A DNA stretch of 64,000 nucleotides from Anaeramoeba flamelloides (Eukaryota > Metamonada > Anaeramoebidae). The first letter of the stretch is position 1, and every line of letters begins with the position of its first letter. The translations under genes and the position numbers were made by a program. The notes beneath the pieces are model-generated. The model was not told the DNA's origin and did no database searches. It was given only the letters and a program-made list of their open reading frames with translations. The stretch lies in assembly GCA_027625915.1 (NCBI GenBank), contig JANTQA010000040.1:1488001-1552000 (forward strand), given 5' to 3'. Of the stretch, positions 34,830 through 46,227 are shown piece after piece.

Positions 34830-35400
34830 AATAGCTGTTTGACAACCCCCCCCAAAAAATACGAATTATTGAGGTATATAGTGGGGGTATTAAACAAAAC
34901 AATATTACTACCCAAATGCACTTTGTACGATAAACGTCTCAAAGGTACTAACATAATGTAACGAAAAAGGCCTATTGTTAACCACCACCCAAAGAAACAA
35001 AACAATAGGCTTACCAAAAAGACGTAGAATAATTTCCTTTTTGATCTAAAGACCCCTTTGTTTCAAGTAATCAAATCCCAAAACTAGTGTATGCGAATGC
35101 TTCGTATTGTAGAAACATTTTATATCGGGGTGGCTTATATAGATCTACATCCAAAATGATACATAAACTTAAAACTAAAAACACAAGATGTCGGGAAGGT
35201 ACTTTCAAAGATTGTGTCGCCATTGCAGAATTAAGGAATTGTGAATATAAGTAATTTTCTTGGATGTGTCTTGATTGATCTAAATAAGTTACAAGAAAGG
35301 GATAACATGTGGAGACTAAAAGGTAAAATAAACTAGTTAAGATATAGTGATATTCATGTGAGCTGCGATGGGAAAGAGTTGATGTTTTGGTTATTAATTT
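34830..35400. other. less A/T-biased noncoding island with two hairpins
   Basis: Composition is clearly more balanced than around it. A perfect 10-bp stem, GCCTATTGTT at 34970-34979 and AACAATAGGC at 35001-35010, encloses a 21-nt CA-rich loop. A C-run (about 34847-34855) can pair with a G-run (about 34881-34886). From about 35046 to 35252 a plus-strand frame of 60-70 codons stays open (contains TRCREGTFKDCVAIAELRN) but has its only ATG late. It may be a structured RNA locus, an exon, or foreign DNA; nothing recognisable. Confidence 0.4.
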
Positions 35401-36365
35401 TTACACAGGAAAAAAATTGTCAAATCGATTTTAATTGTAAAAGGGTAGTAAAAATGAAAATTTTTCAAATAATTTGTTACTTATTTTTCATTAATCAATT
35501 AAGATATCTTAAACTTAAATTGCACAAACCTTAATAATAGTGAATTTGACAATATCTTTTTTAAGACAGGATAAAGTTTAATAATTTAAGATTATTGTTA
35601 TCAAATTACATAAAATCGCAATTTACAGCAAAATTTCAATAATTGTTTAAAAATTCTGATAAATGTAAAAATATCATGTTTTTTTCTTGCGATCATCATG
35701 CTAAGATATAGTATCATCAAAACCTATAATGCCTATTGCCAAAATATTTAAACCAATTTCCGTATGAATACGAAAATCATAGCAACAAAAACTCCAAAAT
35801 ATTCAATCTTTGTAAGGTTTATGATAAAATCTCAAAAATTAAAGAAAATTAAAGAAACTAAATTTTTAGTTTATTTAAATGCTTTGGATTCTTTTTAAAT
35901 TAAATAATCAATCTAATTTTTTAAATAGATTTTTCAATTAAAATGAAAAAAATTAAAAAAAAATATAAAAATAAGAACTTTTTACAACAGTTTTACAATT
36001 AAAATTGATTTTACAATTTTTTTCAAACAAGCCTAAGTGAATTAATTAAGATATAATATTTTTTTTTAGGGAGTGGAACTGATCAAAAAAATGTTTAGAA
36101 CCAACCCCCCAATTTCATAAAGAAAATAATTGGTTTATTTTTTTTTCCAACAAGACAATGTATTACTACCCCCCTAAAATTATACAGATAGTCTTTTTTG
36201 AGAAATTGATTTACAAATTCTTGATTGGGTTTCTAAATAACCAGATTCAAGAACCATTGTATACCATTTTTCTAAAACAAAAAAAAATAATACCACTTGA
36301 CTTAAAATATAAAATAGCATTAAAGGTTTCGGGAATTTAATAATGATATAACCCAGACATGAAAC
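35401..36365. other. intergenic, nothing seen
   Basis: A/T-rich with dense stops; no repeat or gene recognised. Confidence 0.5.
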
Positions 36366-36916
36366 TTATATAAACTAAAATTCAAAATTTTCCACACATC
36401 TAAAACGTTCCAAACAATCACAATAATACAATTTCATTGAAATTGGAGATAACTTTGATTTTTGTAAAATATGGAAAATTATTTTTTCATCTTTTAGTTT
36501 TTATTTTCATTTCATTGTTTGAATTTCGTAATTTTTTTCCTTTGATCGAAATTTTTTTTCAACCATTGATATTAGGTTAAAGTTGAGTTGTACCAAATAG
36601 AAGAACTCAAATAAAATTAGTTGGTAGTATCAAACCTTTGATCGATCAATATTCCTAATATAATTTTTACAAATTTACTAATGTATTTTTTTTGTTTTGC
36701 TCTCTCCAAAAAATTTGGAAATACCAATGATTTATTTGTATTGATAATTATTTATTTATTGTTTTGTGAGTATTATAATTTATAAAAGAAGTGTTAACAT
36801 TTCAATTAGTGAATGGTTCTAATTTGGTAAATCTTCTTGAATTGATTAAATTAGTTTTTTATTTCACAAATCAAATTTTGGTGTGTTACAAATTTTGAAT
36901 TGGGGTTTAGTTATAT
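36366..36916 (+). mobile_element. MITE family B, copy 2
   Basis: Inverted relative to copy 1 and matching it along about 550 bp, e.g. ATCGATCAATATTCCTAATA, TTTTGTGAGTATTATAATTT and TTCAATTAGTGAATGGTTCT. The ends TTATATAAACTAAAATTCAA and TTGAATTGGGGTTTAGTTAT form the terminal inverted repeat. No ORF. Confidence 0.8.
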
Positions 36917-37170
36917 CTAATTTAATTAGATAAATAGATCTGAGATTATAATAGGTTATAAAATTAATAGACTGATAAACATATGATTTAAAATAATAAT
37001 TTTCATTTAATTATTTCTTTGGGTAAATTTTTTAAATTTTTCTTACAACTTTTTACTTTTTGATTGTTGATATTCTTTAAACTAAAGATAAAATTGAATC
37101 TCGAAATAAAAGAAAAATTTTATTGTATTATTAATTTTGTATATATTAATAATTTCAATTAATATAAATT

Positions 37171-37786
37171 ATTTTTCAAAAATAATGACTCACTTTATAA
37201 TGTTACTGGAAGTTTTTTGAGGGTTTTTCTACTATTCTTATCAAAAAAATATTTTCTATTTTTCTGATCCGAATCATTTTTTCTAATTTCGCAAATTTTA
37301 GTTTTGCTTTTTTAAATTTTTGTTTTTCTTTTGTTTTACTTTTTCTTTTTCTTTTTTTTTTGATTCCTTTTTTTTTTCTTTTTCTGTTTTTTTCAATTTT
37401 TTTTTTTTTGACACTATATTCTTTGCAAAAGTTCATTCGGAAAAAAAAAAGATCTTCAAAAAGAACAATAATCACTAAGAAACTGAGGTTATGTAATGTC
37501 TTTTAAAAAAAATTTAATTATTCATAAAAAATCTTGTCGTTCAACTTTTTTTCAGTAAAAGTTCAACAAAAAAAAAACTGTAATGCTCAATTTCAAAAAT
37601 TGTGACTGACTTTTTTTAGTATTTGGTTTGATTTTTTCTAATTTTTTAAATATCAGATTAATATAAGTTTCATATGATTGAAAAATGAATTACAAATCAG
37701 ATTTAATTATTAGTTGTTCTTGAAATGCTAAAGGATAATTTTTTTTTTTCAACTTATTATTTCAGTGAGTTACAATTTTTGAAATC
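37171..37786 (+). mobile_element. MITE family E, copy 3 (most complete)
   Basis: 616 bp. The left end TTTTTCAAAAATAATGACTC pairs with the right end GTGAGTTACAATTTTTGAAA. It contains a long pyrimidine tract (37310-37400) and internal repeats of the end motif, such as TTTCAAAAATTGTGACT near 37590. The lysine-rich frame on its minus strand is a composition artefact. Confidence 0.8.
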
Positions 37787-38405
37787 GCCTTTAGTTGAAA
37801 ATGACAAAATAACAAAAATCACAACATATGGATAAGTCATTTCCAAAAAAGTGGGGTATTTTGTTAAATATTAGAAAGATTATTCCACTGATATTTCAAT
37901 GTACATTAAAGAGATCTAAAATTGGAATTTATCAAACTAAAATTGTGCCCATTGCTAAACTCTTAATTCTAGTTTCATATATATCAGAAAATCATAAGAA
38001 CAAAACATCTCAAAAAAGGTAATTACTTTTTTCAAGATTTTCAATTCAAAATCCAAATTTGCAAAATTAAACATGCTTAAATTTTGGTTTCATTTTATAT
38101 TTTTAATTCCGTTTTAATTCCCATAGCCAATCTTTGTACTTGGGGCTTGTTTTTACAAGAATATAAAAAGTAGGTAAAATATTATTTGTTAAAATGAGAA
38201 TTGTTATGATACATTTTTACAATTATAATCAATTTGAATTTTTTTTCATTTTGACAATTTTTTTTCTTTGATCGGAAACTAAGCGAAATATCAAATATTA
38301 AATCATAAGAAAAAGAAAAATTGAGAAATTATCAAAAGGATATTTCATGATTATTTTGATTTTTTAATTTAATGTAGTGTAAAAATACTGCACATGAAAA
38401 TAATT
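37787..38405. other. intergenic, one weak exon candidate
   Basis: Holds a 64-codon frame at 37828-38022 that ends at an AG-GTAATT donor-like site, but no partner exon in a matching phase was found. Otherwise noncoding. Confidence 0.35.
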
Positions 38406-38832
38406 CCTGATAAGATTTTTTATTGAGAATATAATTGGAAAATTGTTATGTAATTTTTTTTTTTTATTTAAAATAAAATCCTATTTTTAAGAATCAAAAC
38501 CATATAATTATAACTCATCCACTTAATAGAATGATGTTTTATTAAATTATACTTATTTGAAAAACCATTCAGACAATCAAAAAACAGAATTAAAAAATTA
38601 TCATTTTTCAAACTTTAGCAAACCCCTATTAAATCCTATTGTTTTTCAAAAAAAGTTGATCTCCTTTGGTTTTCAAACAATTGCTTTGATATTCGATAGA
38701 AAATCTGCTTTAATGAACTTTAAGTGGGTTTAATACCCGGTTCAAAAAAACTTTGGTTATTGATAAAAAGGATTTGATTTAAAATATAAGAATATACACA
38801 ACAATTTTACAAATATTTACAATTAAAAATTA
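38406..38832 (+). mobile_element. MITE family F, copy 1
   Basis: About 427 bp, collinear with 46955-47388. It starts CCTGATAAGATTTTTTATTG and ends near ACAATTAAAAATTATTG. The inverted ends of about 65 bp include AAAATTGTTRTGTAA and AAATMAAATCC. No ORF. Confidence 0.75.
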
Positions 38833-40419
38833 TTGTGTGAGTTTTTTTCCGTACTATAATCTAAAATAAATAATTATCTAGTCAAACCAAGACAATCGAG
38901 CAAATCTTTATTTCTGAAGAAAAATTTTAAAAATATCCTATTTTCTCAAACTAAAATTGTTTTTACTGAATTAAAGGAAAATTGAATTAAAAATTCATTT
39001 TGGTAATTTGGTAGAAATGAAAAGTGTTGTACCAAAATTTCATAAACTAAGTTTTTCCTTGATAAAAAAAAAATACAAGTGAAGAAGATCTATTTGTATC
39101 AAATATCACAAATACGATCAAGAAATAAAAAACTTTTATAATTTTTTTTTTGATCAAATTTTTAATTTTTTTGATTTCCATTTTTTTTAATGGTAGGTAA
39201 ATATATTATACTAGGAGATACTCGGCTCCCATATTTATTAAAATATCATTTTAAACGAAAATTCAAAATTTTTTACCCAGTTAAAAGGATTACAAGAATG
39301 TAATTTCATTTAAAGACTATGTTGGGAATTGAAAAAAAAAAAATTAGTGTGTTTAAAAGAGGGTTTAATAGTTGGTAAATCTCATAAATATTTATTCAGT
39401 TAGATCATCGTAAGAAAAAAAGAATTGTTTTTCAGAAAATGTCAGAATTGATTTCTCCTCTTATCTCAAAGCTACAATGAAGGATCCGAAAAGTTGTATT
39501 TTTGAGAAAATTTTCTTTTGGGTGAAAATTGAAAACCATTTGAACTTGTTGAGAATTACACACATTTTATTTTTAATATGTGAGTTAAGAAGAAATGGTT
39601 TTCAATTGTCACCTTATAGGTCAAAATCGAGAAAATTGATATGTATTTCGAATTATTATTGACAGGTTCTTTGTTATTTTAAAACGAAGTCTAAATTGAA
39701 TAAATACATGATAAAGTGTTTGCATTGTATTGAATCACCCAAATCCTCATTTCCTAAAAACAAAAAGATCATTTTTTCTCAAATGACATAATAATTTTTT
39801 TTTTTTATTAAAAAAAAACTGACTAATTTTTAATAAAATTTAATTTTTTCAAAGATCCTCAAAGGCAAAATTATATAAAACCTTTACGGCTATACCACAA
39901 CCCTTTTTGTCTCTAACCCAACAAATTGGGTTTTAAGAGAAACAATCTAAACGGAAAAAATGTTATCAAAAAAGCACGATAAAAAAATGTGAAGTGTGTT
40001 TGGCATGGCAGATTCTTTCAAAATATAAAACAGAATAAATAATACGCACCAAAGATCCTTATGGGAACTCCAATTCAAGAAAAACCAAAAGAACCAAAAC
40101 CAAAAAAAAAACAAATAGAAAGTCACACTTTCTTTGTAGGAAATGTTCTGTTATGTTGTTATAAATTGAAAATTCAAGCATCCAAATTATCAAAACTCAT
40201 ATATACACCATTTTCAAAAGTTAAAGTCTTTATTTATCAAGAATGTTTGAAATGATCTTAATTTTTCAAGCTCAAAAATCGTGATTATTTTTCTTTTTCA
40301 TTTTTACGTTTCTTAATAAGTTTGTTCGAGTTTAAGTATCTCAATTTTTCTTTGTTTCATTTTTCTTAAAAAAAATAATGACCAAAAATTACAATTTTGA
40401 ATACAAATTGGAGAATATC
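38833..40419. other. intergenic, nothing supported
   Basis: A/T-rich sequence with two short frames (39477-39662, 40061-40255) that lack any sign of a family or of splicing partners. Confidence 0.45.
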
Positions 40420-40945
40420 TATATTTAGGTCCCTTCAGAATTTTAATGGGATTGGACCAAAATCCTTTGGTACAATTTTATGAATTGCCAACGTAGTCCT
40501 TAAATTGGAAATAATTTAGATTTTTTGAAAAATATGCAATTCGTTTTTTCATCTCAAGTTTTTTGTTTTCGTTTCATTTTTTTGAATAATGTAACCTGTT
40601 TCGTTCGAATTATCAAATATTTTTTCCAACAGATCGATATTAGATTAAAGCTGAGTTTGTTTATAATAGAAGAACGTAAGTAAAGATAAGTAACTCTACC
40701 TATCATTTGATGAACCAATATTCCTAATAGAATTTAAAACAAATTTATCAATGGATTTTTTTGCTCATATCGAAAATTTTTCTCACAGTCTTGATTTCTT
40801 TGTAGATGATAGTTGTCTATTTTTTGTTTTGTGAGTATTGTAATTTATAAAAAATTATTAACATTTCAATTATTGAATGGTTCTAATTTGGTATTCCTTC
40901 AATAATTGATTAGAATAAGATTATTTTTTTCGAAAATCTAATATT
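40420..40945 (+). mobile_element. MITE family B, copy 3 (worn)
   Basis: Collinear with copy 2 through CAATATTCCTAATAGAATTT, TTTTGTGAGTATTGTAATTT and TTGAATGGTTCTAATTTGGT. Both termini are degraded. Confidence 0.65.
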
Positions 40946-40972
40946 ATTGCGTTACTGTTATTTAAATTATAA

Positions 40973-41150
40973 ATTGGAAAAAATTTTCACTTCATTTACA
41001 ATTTCTCTTTTTTAAATATAGGTCAAGGGCCTCGCATTGTAACCAATTTCTTTAAGAACTTAATTTTAAAAAAAAAAAATGGCGAAAATCAGTGAAAATT
41101 CTTCTCCCATTTTTAATTCAAATACCAGTAATATTTTTTCAATTAAATTC
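40973..41150 (+). repeat. MITE family L, partial copy 2
   Basis: Shares TTGGAAAAAATTTTCACTTC and, further on, TTTTTAATTCAAATACCAGT-like blocks with 26589-26720. The right terminus was not found. Confidence 0.5.
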
Positions 41151-41352
41151 TTGTTGGTGATTGAAATGATTTAAAAAATTCCGTTTCAGACAGACTTGTT
41201 ACCTCAAAAGTTGCCAATTGTACTTCCTCCCTTAAACCAATCTCGAAATTTATTTGCTACATTTTGAAAATCATTATTTTTTGAGATTTCTTCAGAAAAT
41301 ATTTACTTTTTTTTTATCAACCCAAAGCACACCATCCTTTCGAAACAAAACC

Positions 41353-42993
41353 ATGAACACAAATAATTTTAGAATAGTCTTCTTTCTGGTAATGGTTTTT
41401 TTATTTCTTTTTATATTTGTCAACAGGAACCCAACAGTAGTAGCGAAAAGGAAACAATATAAAGAGTGGAAGAAAATTCAAACAGAAAAAAAAGAATTAG
41501 ATAAAGAAAAAAAGCAATTTGAGAAGAAAAAACAAGAACTTGAGAGAGACCAACAAAAACTGATCGACCAAAAACAACGTTTTGAAGAAGAAACTCAAAA
41601 AAAATATAAGAAGTTAAGAATCGAAAAAAAATTGCTTTCGAAACAAATAAAAATACTCGAATCAGAAAAAGACGGACGAATAAAACCAAAAGACGTGTTG
41701 AACACAGACAGCGAAGCCCGGGACTTGGAATCCGAAACAAAATATGGTAAGCACACTTTTTGGCCACTTGGTATCTACGATGTGGAAGAAAATGTAAAGA
41801 AAATCGACAACAAGGAAGACAAAATTGAACAAAAGCTCATCCAAAACCAAGATCAAGAAAAGGAGTGCAGCGATATTGAAACTGAAAATGAAAGAGAATG
41901 GATCTCTCATGAAATCGAAAGAGAGCGGTATGAAGACAGAATCAAAGAAATCCAAAATAGAAAAAACCGACTTGAAAAAGAAAAAGAAAGACTTTTGTCA
42001 TTCCAAAGACAGGTGCAACGAGAAAGGAAAAACCACGAGATGAAGATCGAAATCTTTGAACTGCAAGAGGAAGGAGGAGACAAGATCGACATGGTCTACA
42101 CCTGGGGTGGCGTTATCAAAGAGCCGAGCATCAGGAACCGATACAATTACGAATTGCAATTTTCTTTAAGATCTGTCCACAAATACTTGCCGTGGATCAA
42201 CAAAATATATATTCTGGCCAACCCAGACACGGACTATCCCTACTGGCTCAAGTCCCAAGACGAAATCGGAGACAAAATTGTCTTTCTTGATCGGTGCCAA
42301 TTTTTTGAAAACCCTGAGCACTGCCCGACATATAACTCATTTGCGGTCTATTCCATCGCGCACAAGATCCCCGGGCTGTCAAACAAATTTATTTTAATGG
42401 ACGACGATTTCTTTTTGAACCAGGCTGTTGGGCCAGATTACTTTTACAACAAAGAGGGCGTCCCCATTTTTTACCAGCCAAGACAACGAATGAGAACATA
42501 TTCCTCAAAAGATAGGTTCTATAAAGTCGCGAAAAAAAGAGGCTTCCCACTCTTTAAATACAGCTCTTATTCGCATCGGCTCAAGCCACTGAGAAGGGAC
42601 ATCATTATTAGGTTCAATGAAAACTATCCTGGATTCGCAGGATTTGTACAATCACACAACACGAGATATGAAAGCCTGACCGAAGATGTGTCGGTGATCT
42701 ATTATGAATGGTTTTATAAAAAAGGATGGCTAAATAGAGGAAAGAGTAAAAGATATGGGAGATTCTTTCAAATACCAAAGAAACATGAAGATGATATTCA
42801 ACCAGAATTCGACGAGAATTATTATCTTTTGTCAACAAAGGATATAGTTACCTTTAATTGCAATGATAATTGGTCAAAGAAGGGTGAAATTTATTTAGAA
42901 CAACGATCAATTTTATGGGACTTTTATACCAAATTATATCCTGAAGTTCCTTATTTTGAAATTCCTAATCCTGACCATGAGCAATATTCCTAA
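41353..42993 (+). CDS. Stealth-family sugar-phosphate transferase, type II membrane protein
   Basis: 546 residues. Stealth proteins are hexose-1-phosphate transferases; the family includes the alpha/beta subunit of the lysosomal GlcNAc-1-phosphotransferase (GNPTAB) and bacterial capsule enzymes. A single helix at residues 7-23 (IVFFLVMVFLFLFIFV) should anchor it in the Golgi or ER with the catalytic part in the lumen. A Lys/Glu coiled coil covers about 30-240. Conserved regions follow: CR1 DKIDMVYTW (near 242); CR2 from ELQFSLRSVHKYLPW through HKIPGLSNKFILMDDDFF (Asp350-352); CR3 near FAGFVQSHNTRYESL; CR4 FNCNDNWSK...LWDFYTKLYP. The usual N-D-D of CR2 reads D-D-D. The start at 41353 is the first ATG; the frame before it has no ATG. 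One exon; G+C is higher in its middle. The donor sugar and target cannot be inferred. Confidence 0.92.
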   Translation: MNTNNFRIVFFLVMVFLFLFIFVNRNPTVVAKRKQYKEWKKIQTEKKELDKEKKQFEKKKQELERDQQKLIDQKQRFEEETQKKYKKLRIEKKLLSKQIKILESEKDGRIKPKDVLNTDSEARDLESETKYGKHTFWPLGIYDVEENVKKIDNKEDKIEQKLIQNQDQEKECSDIETENEREWISHEIERERYEDRIKEIQNRKNRLEKEKERLLSFQRQVQRERKNHEMKIEIFELQEEGGDKIDMVYTWGGVIKEPSIRNRYNYELQFSLRSVHKYLPWINKIYILANPDTDYPYWLKSQDEIGDKIVFLDRCQFFENPEHCPTYNSFAVYSIAHKIPGLSNKFILMDDDFFLNQAVGPDYFYNKEGVPIFYQPRQRMRTYSSKDRFYKVAKKRGFPLFKYSSYSHRLKPLRRDIIIRFNENYPGFAGFVQSHNTRYESLTEDVSVIYYEWFYKKGWLNRGKSKRYGRFFQIPKKHEDDIQPEFDENYYLLSTKDIVTFNCNDNWSKKGEIYLEQRSILWDFYTKLYPEVPYFEIPNPDHEQYS

Positions 42994-43004
42994 GCCATTT
43001 CCTC

Positions 43005-43041
43005 TTTTCTCTTTCATCTTTCATCTTTCATCATTCATCTT
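43005..43041 (+). repeat. short tandem repeat (TTTCATC)n
   Basis: Four to five copies of a 7-bp unit, some imperfect, 12 bases after the Stealth stop codon, within the likely 3' untranslated region. Confidence 0.8.
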
Positions 43042-43539
43042 ACCCGACTTTTATAAGAATTTTACCTTTCCACAAACTCTACAGTTTGATCGTGTATGAA
43101 ACACGATTACACATTTTTCCTTTATTTTGTTTAAAGTAAATGTATTTGGGGTAAAATTTTGGATAAAATTGTATAACAACCAGCAACAAAAAATAATTAT
43201 TTTTTTTGTTTATAACTGTTGTTAATTTGAATCATTTTATTGCTCTTCTTCTTCTTTTTTTTTCAACAAGTTTAAAAATAATTTTTTTTTTATTTTTTCT
43301 TTACGAAAAATAGCAAAATATACTTTTCAAAAAAAAAATCAATCGATTTTATTTATTGTCTTATGTTTACTTATGGAAAAAGAAATTAGAAGAAATCAAG
43401 ACCACTTTAATATATTTTCCAACTTAATAGCTAGAATAGTCCTTATCATCTAGAAGGAATATAAAATAATAAAAATATAAAATAATATTTTTATTGAATT
43501 ATTGAATTATAATAAGAGTAGTGTTTCCATACGGTTAAA

Positions 43540-44050
43540 TAAACTATTTTCCAGTCAAAGTGGGCCCAGTTGTGATGGATGAAATACATGTATTTAAGCG
43601 TTTGAATGTCTATTCGAAGAAACAATTAATTTGGGAAATTTCAATATGGAAATCATTTTTTAACAAGAATTCCTTTTTTTTTTTTTCGATTTTTTTTTGA
43701 TACCAAATTCTTTTGTAATTTTTTTGTTTTCCAAGATCTATTCGTCACAAAGTAAAAACTTGTGTTATTCTACAGGTTATTGAAACAGTGAAAATGATTT
43801 AAGTGAAAAAAACTATTGATTTCAATTGGAATTTTATTTGGATCTTTGATTAAAGATCAAAATAAACATTTGGTGTTTTTTTCAAAGGCTTACCAAAAAT
43901 TTTTTAATTTTTGAATTTTTAAGAAAATTTATTGATTTATTATATTCACTTCATGCATGTATCAACTATCCCCCGATGTGTGTTATTCTAATTATTTCTT
44001 ATTTTGTTCTTCAAAGGTTATTTATAACAAATAATTTATATTTGGAAATT
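43540..44050 (+). repeat. dispersed repeat I, copy 2
   Basis: Collinear with the two outer parts of 6425-7420 and without the extra 470 bp found there. No ORF; the ends are not defined. Confidence 0.5.
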
Positions 44051-45129
44051 TTTTTGGACAACTTTGAGAGACATAAAGTTTATATACTGTCAACGAAGTT
44101 ATATTAAAACTAACTTGATTTTATTTTCAAAGTATATTTTTGTCTACTTTTTATACATGGAAAAAAATTTCTTTCTTCAGAGAAAACAATAAATATTTGT
44201 TTGGAATTAATTTGAAAATAAAACTATTCTACAACGGTAAGAACTTTTTTTTTTTGTTTTATGTGTTTAAAACTTTTTTAAAGATTTGTATTTTAAAAAA
44301 GTCTACTGAAAAAAATAAAAAGTTTTTTCTTCTCAATTCAACTCCTTACTCATCTTAAAATGTTGAATCCTCTTTTTTACGAAATAGAAAACTTGAAAAA
44401 AGTGAAAATTCCGAAAAAGTGCATACTTTTTTAAAATAAATACATACTAAATTCTGGGCGTTTATAAAATGAGAAAAAAGTATAAAACTTTTAAAAAAAA
44501 TAACATATTTCGGGAAATAACATTGTATATAAGTCTGGTATTATAATTTATTAGATTTTTATTTTGGTTTTTAATTTCAAAATACCACATTTTTTTTTGA
44601 ATTTTCCTATTTCAATTTACCTCGCGTTTCAAAAATACTTGACCCAGAACTTAGAAATAGTACTTTGAAATGGAACTGATGTTTTTTTTTTATTTATTAT
44701 TCTTGTTGTAACGTAACTTCTATTTCAATGTTCTAAACAGTATGCATGGATTCTAAATAATTTTTGAACGTAAACTCCTTAATTTTTCAAATAAAATTTA
44801 AATAAGAAATTAATTTTAGTTCTATTATTATTTTTAATTTCCCAATTTTTATTTCCCCAAAATTGACAATATTTTAAGAAAAAAGTCTCTCTTTTTATAT
44901 GGGAAAATATTATTGAAGATTTCTCTTTCCCCTTTTAGAATTTTTTTTTTAGAATGGTAATCTTAAGAAAGTAATTAAATATTACATATTTGTTTATTAT
45001 TGGTTTCTTTAATTCTTTAAAATAATTGTATTTTGAGAAAAAAGTAATACTTATTTTTTTGAAACACGTTTTATGCTAATATATATAGTTTATTATATAA
45101 AATTAGATTATTATTTTTTTTTCAAAGAT
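44051..45129. other. intergenic, nothing seen
   Basis: A/T-rich filler between repeat I2 and palindrome D2. A 72-codon frame at 44140 has no recognisable features. Confidence 0.5.
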
Positions 45130-46155
45130 TATAGGTTCTTTCAAGGTTTAAAATACTTGTTAAGTTGAAAAAAGATTATCTTGTATAAGGAGTAAGGGTT
45201 TATTAATTTGGTCCTTCGCTGATCTATCTTTATCTTTATATAATTTTAATAGAGGTTTCAGAGATCATTACACTAAAGATTCGTCTTTAATCAAAGTATA
45301 TTATAATTGGGTTTAAATGATATTAGTGCTTACATGGCGCCTAGATCACATGTTTCTCAAAAGTCTATTCTATATCTGATTGTACAATAAATTCTTCCAT
45401 TTTTTACGAACTAAGGTTCACTATTAAAAATTTTCATTTTTGAAATTTTTTTTTTTAATTCCTTTTCCAAATCTAAAAATAAAAACCAAAATAATAGAAT
45501 TATTAAATATATAATAATTCATATTTAGAACTCCTAAAAGAAACTATTTTTTAGGGATTTTTTAATTTCAAAGATTTAAACAATAATAATCAACATAAAA
45601 AACCAAAGAATGGTTAGTTTTTTTTCCATTTTATAAAGTTAATTATAACATCAATCAATTTCCATGATTTTTGAAAATAATTTGTCAAAAAAATTTTTTG
45701 GTTAATTATTTAATTTTTCAAAATAATCGAATTTTTTAGTAACTAATCTACATTTTGTGACAAATTTAAGAAAGACACTTTGCAAATTTGGAGTCTAAAT
45801 ATTTATAATTAAACATTTAAATATGAGGTTAAATTGAGATTTTTTTCTGAAAATCTGTTGAGTTTTTTGCTCATACAAGGATCAAATTTAATTTAGTTGA
45901 TCAACAAAATTCCAACTTTACTAATCATTTTTTCAGGAGATATTTAAACTCTGGCTTACTAAATCGTCTGTGTTCAAGAACAACATACTTTGATAATCGG
46001 CTTCTCCTTTATGGACGCTTATCCCTTAAACCACTATTAAAACCCCTACCAAGTTTAAGATCAATCAGATAAGAACCAAAATAGTATACCCTTACTCCTT
46101 ATACAAGATAATCTTTTTTCATCTTTAAAAGCATTTTAAACCTTGAATCTAAATA
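45130..46155. repeat. foldback element D2, hosting MITE A3
   Basis: The left arm (45130-45260) and right arm (46026-46155) are inverted copies sharing GATTATCTTGTATAAGGAGT and the block TAATAG-GGTTT next to the centre. They resemble the inner arms of palindrome D1. Removing A3 (45261-46025) would leave a nearly uninterrupted hairpin, so A3 landed at its centre. The right arm ends 73 bp before the Ras1 ATG and so forms much of that gene's 5' flank. Confidence 0.75.
45261..46025 (-). mobile_element. MITE family A, copy 3 (inverted, oldest)
   Basis: 765 bp, the reverse complement of copies 1 and 2. It ends GACGCTTATCCC followed by TTAA (46026-46029). Its other end (GAGATCATTACACT) is a worn form of GGGATTAGCGTGACT, and the flanking TTAA has become TTCA. 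It is more diverged than copies 1 and 2. Confidence 0.8.
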
Positions 46156-46227
46156 AATTCGATAAACTTTTATTTTTTTATTTTTTAATTTTGTTTTTTT
46201 GTAACCAAATAGAAAAACACTGACAAA

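Noticed and set aside
37203-37475. 90-codon lysine-rich minus-strand frame
   Set aside because: It is the reverse of the pyrimidine tract of element E3.
37828-38022. 64-codon frame ending at a donor-like AG-GTAATT
   Set aside because: The next plausible acceptor (38129) does not give a matching phase or a known domain.
40061-40255. 64-codon frame starting MGTPIQEKPKEPKPKKK
   Set aside because: Only low-complexity similarity, no partner exon, and worn MITE sequence follows.
41254-41352. 33 extra N-terminal residues for the Stealth protein
   Set aside because: Also begins with TTG. The ATG at 41353 directly precedes the membrane anchor.
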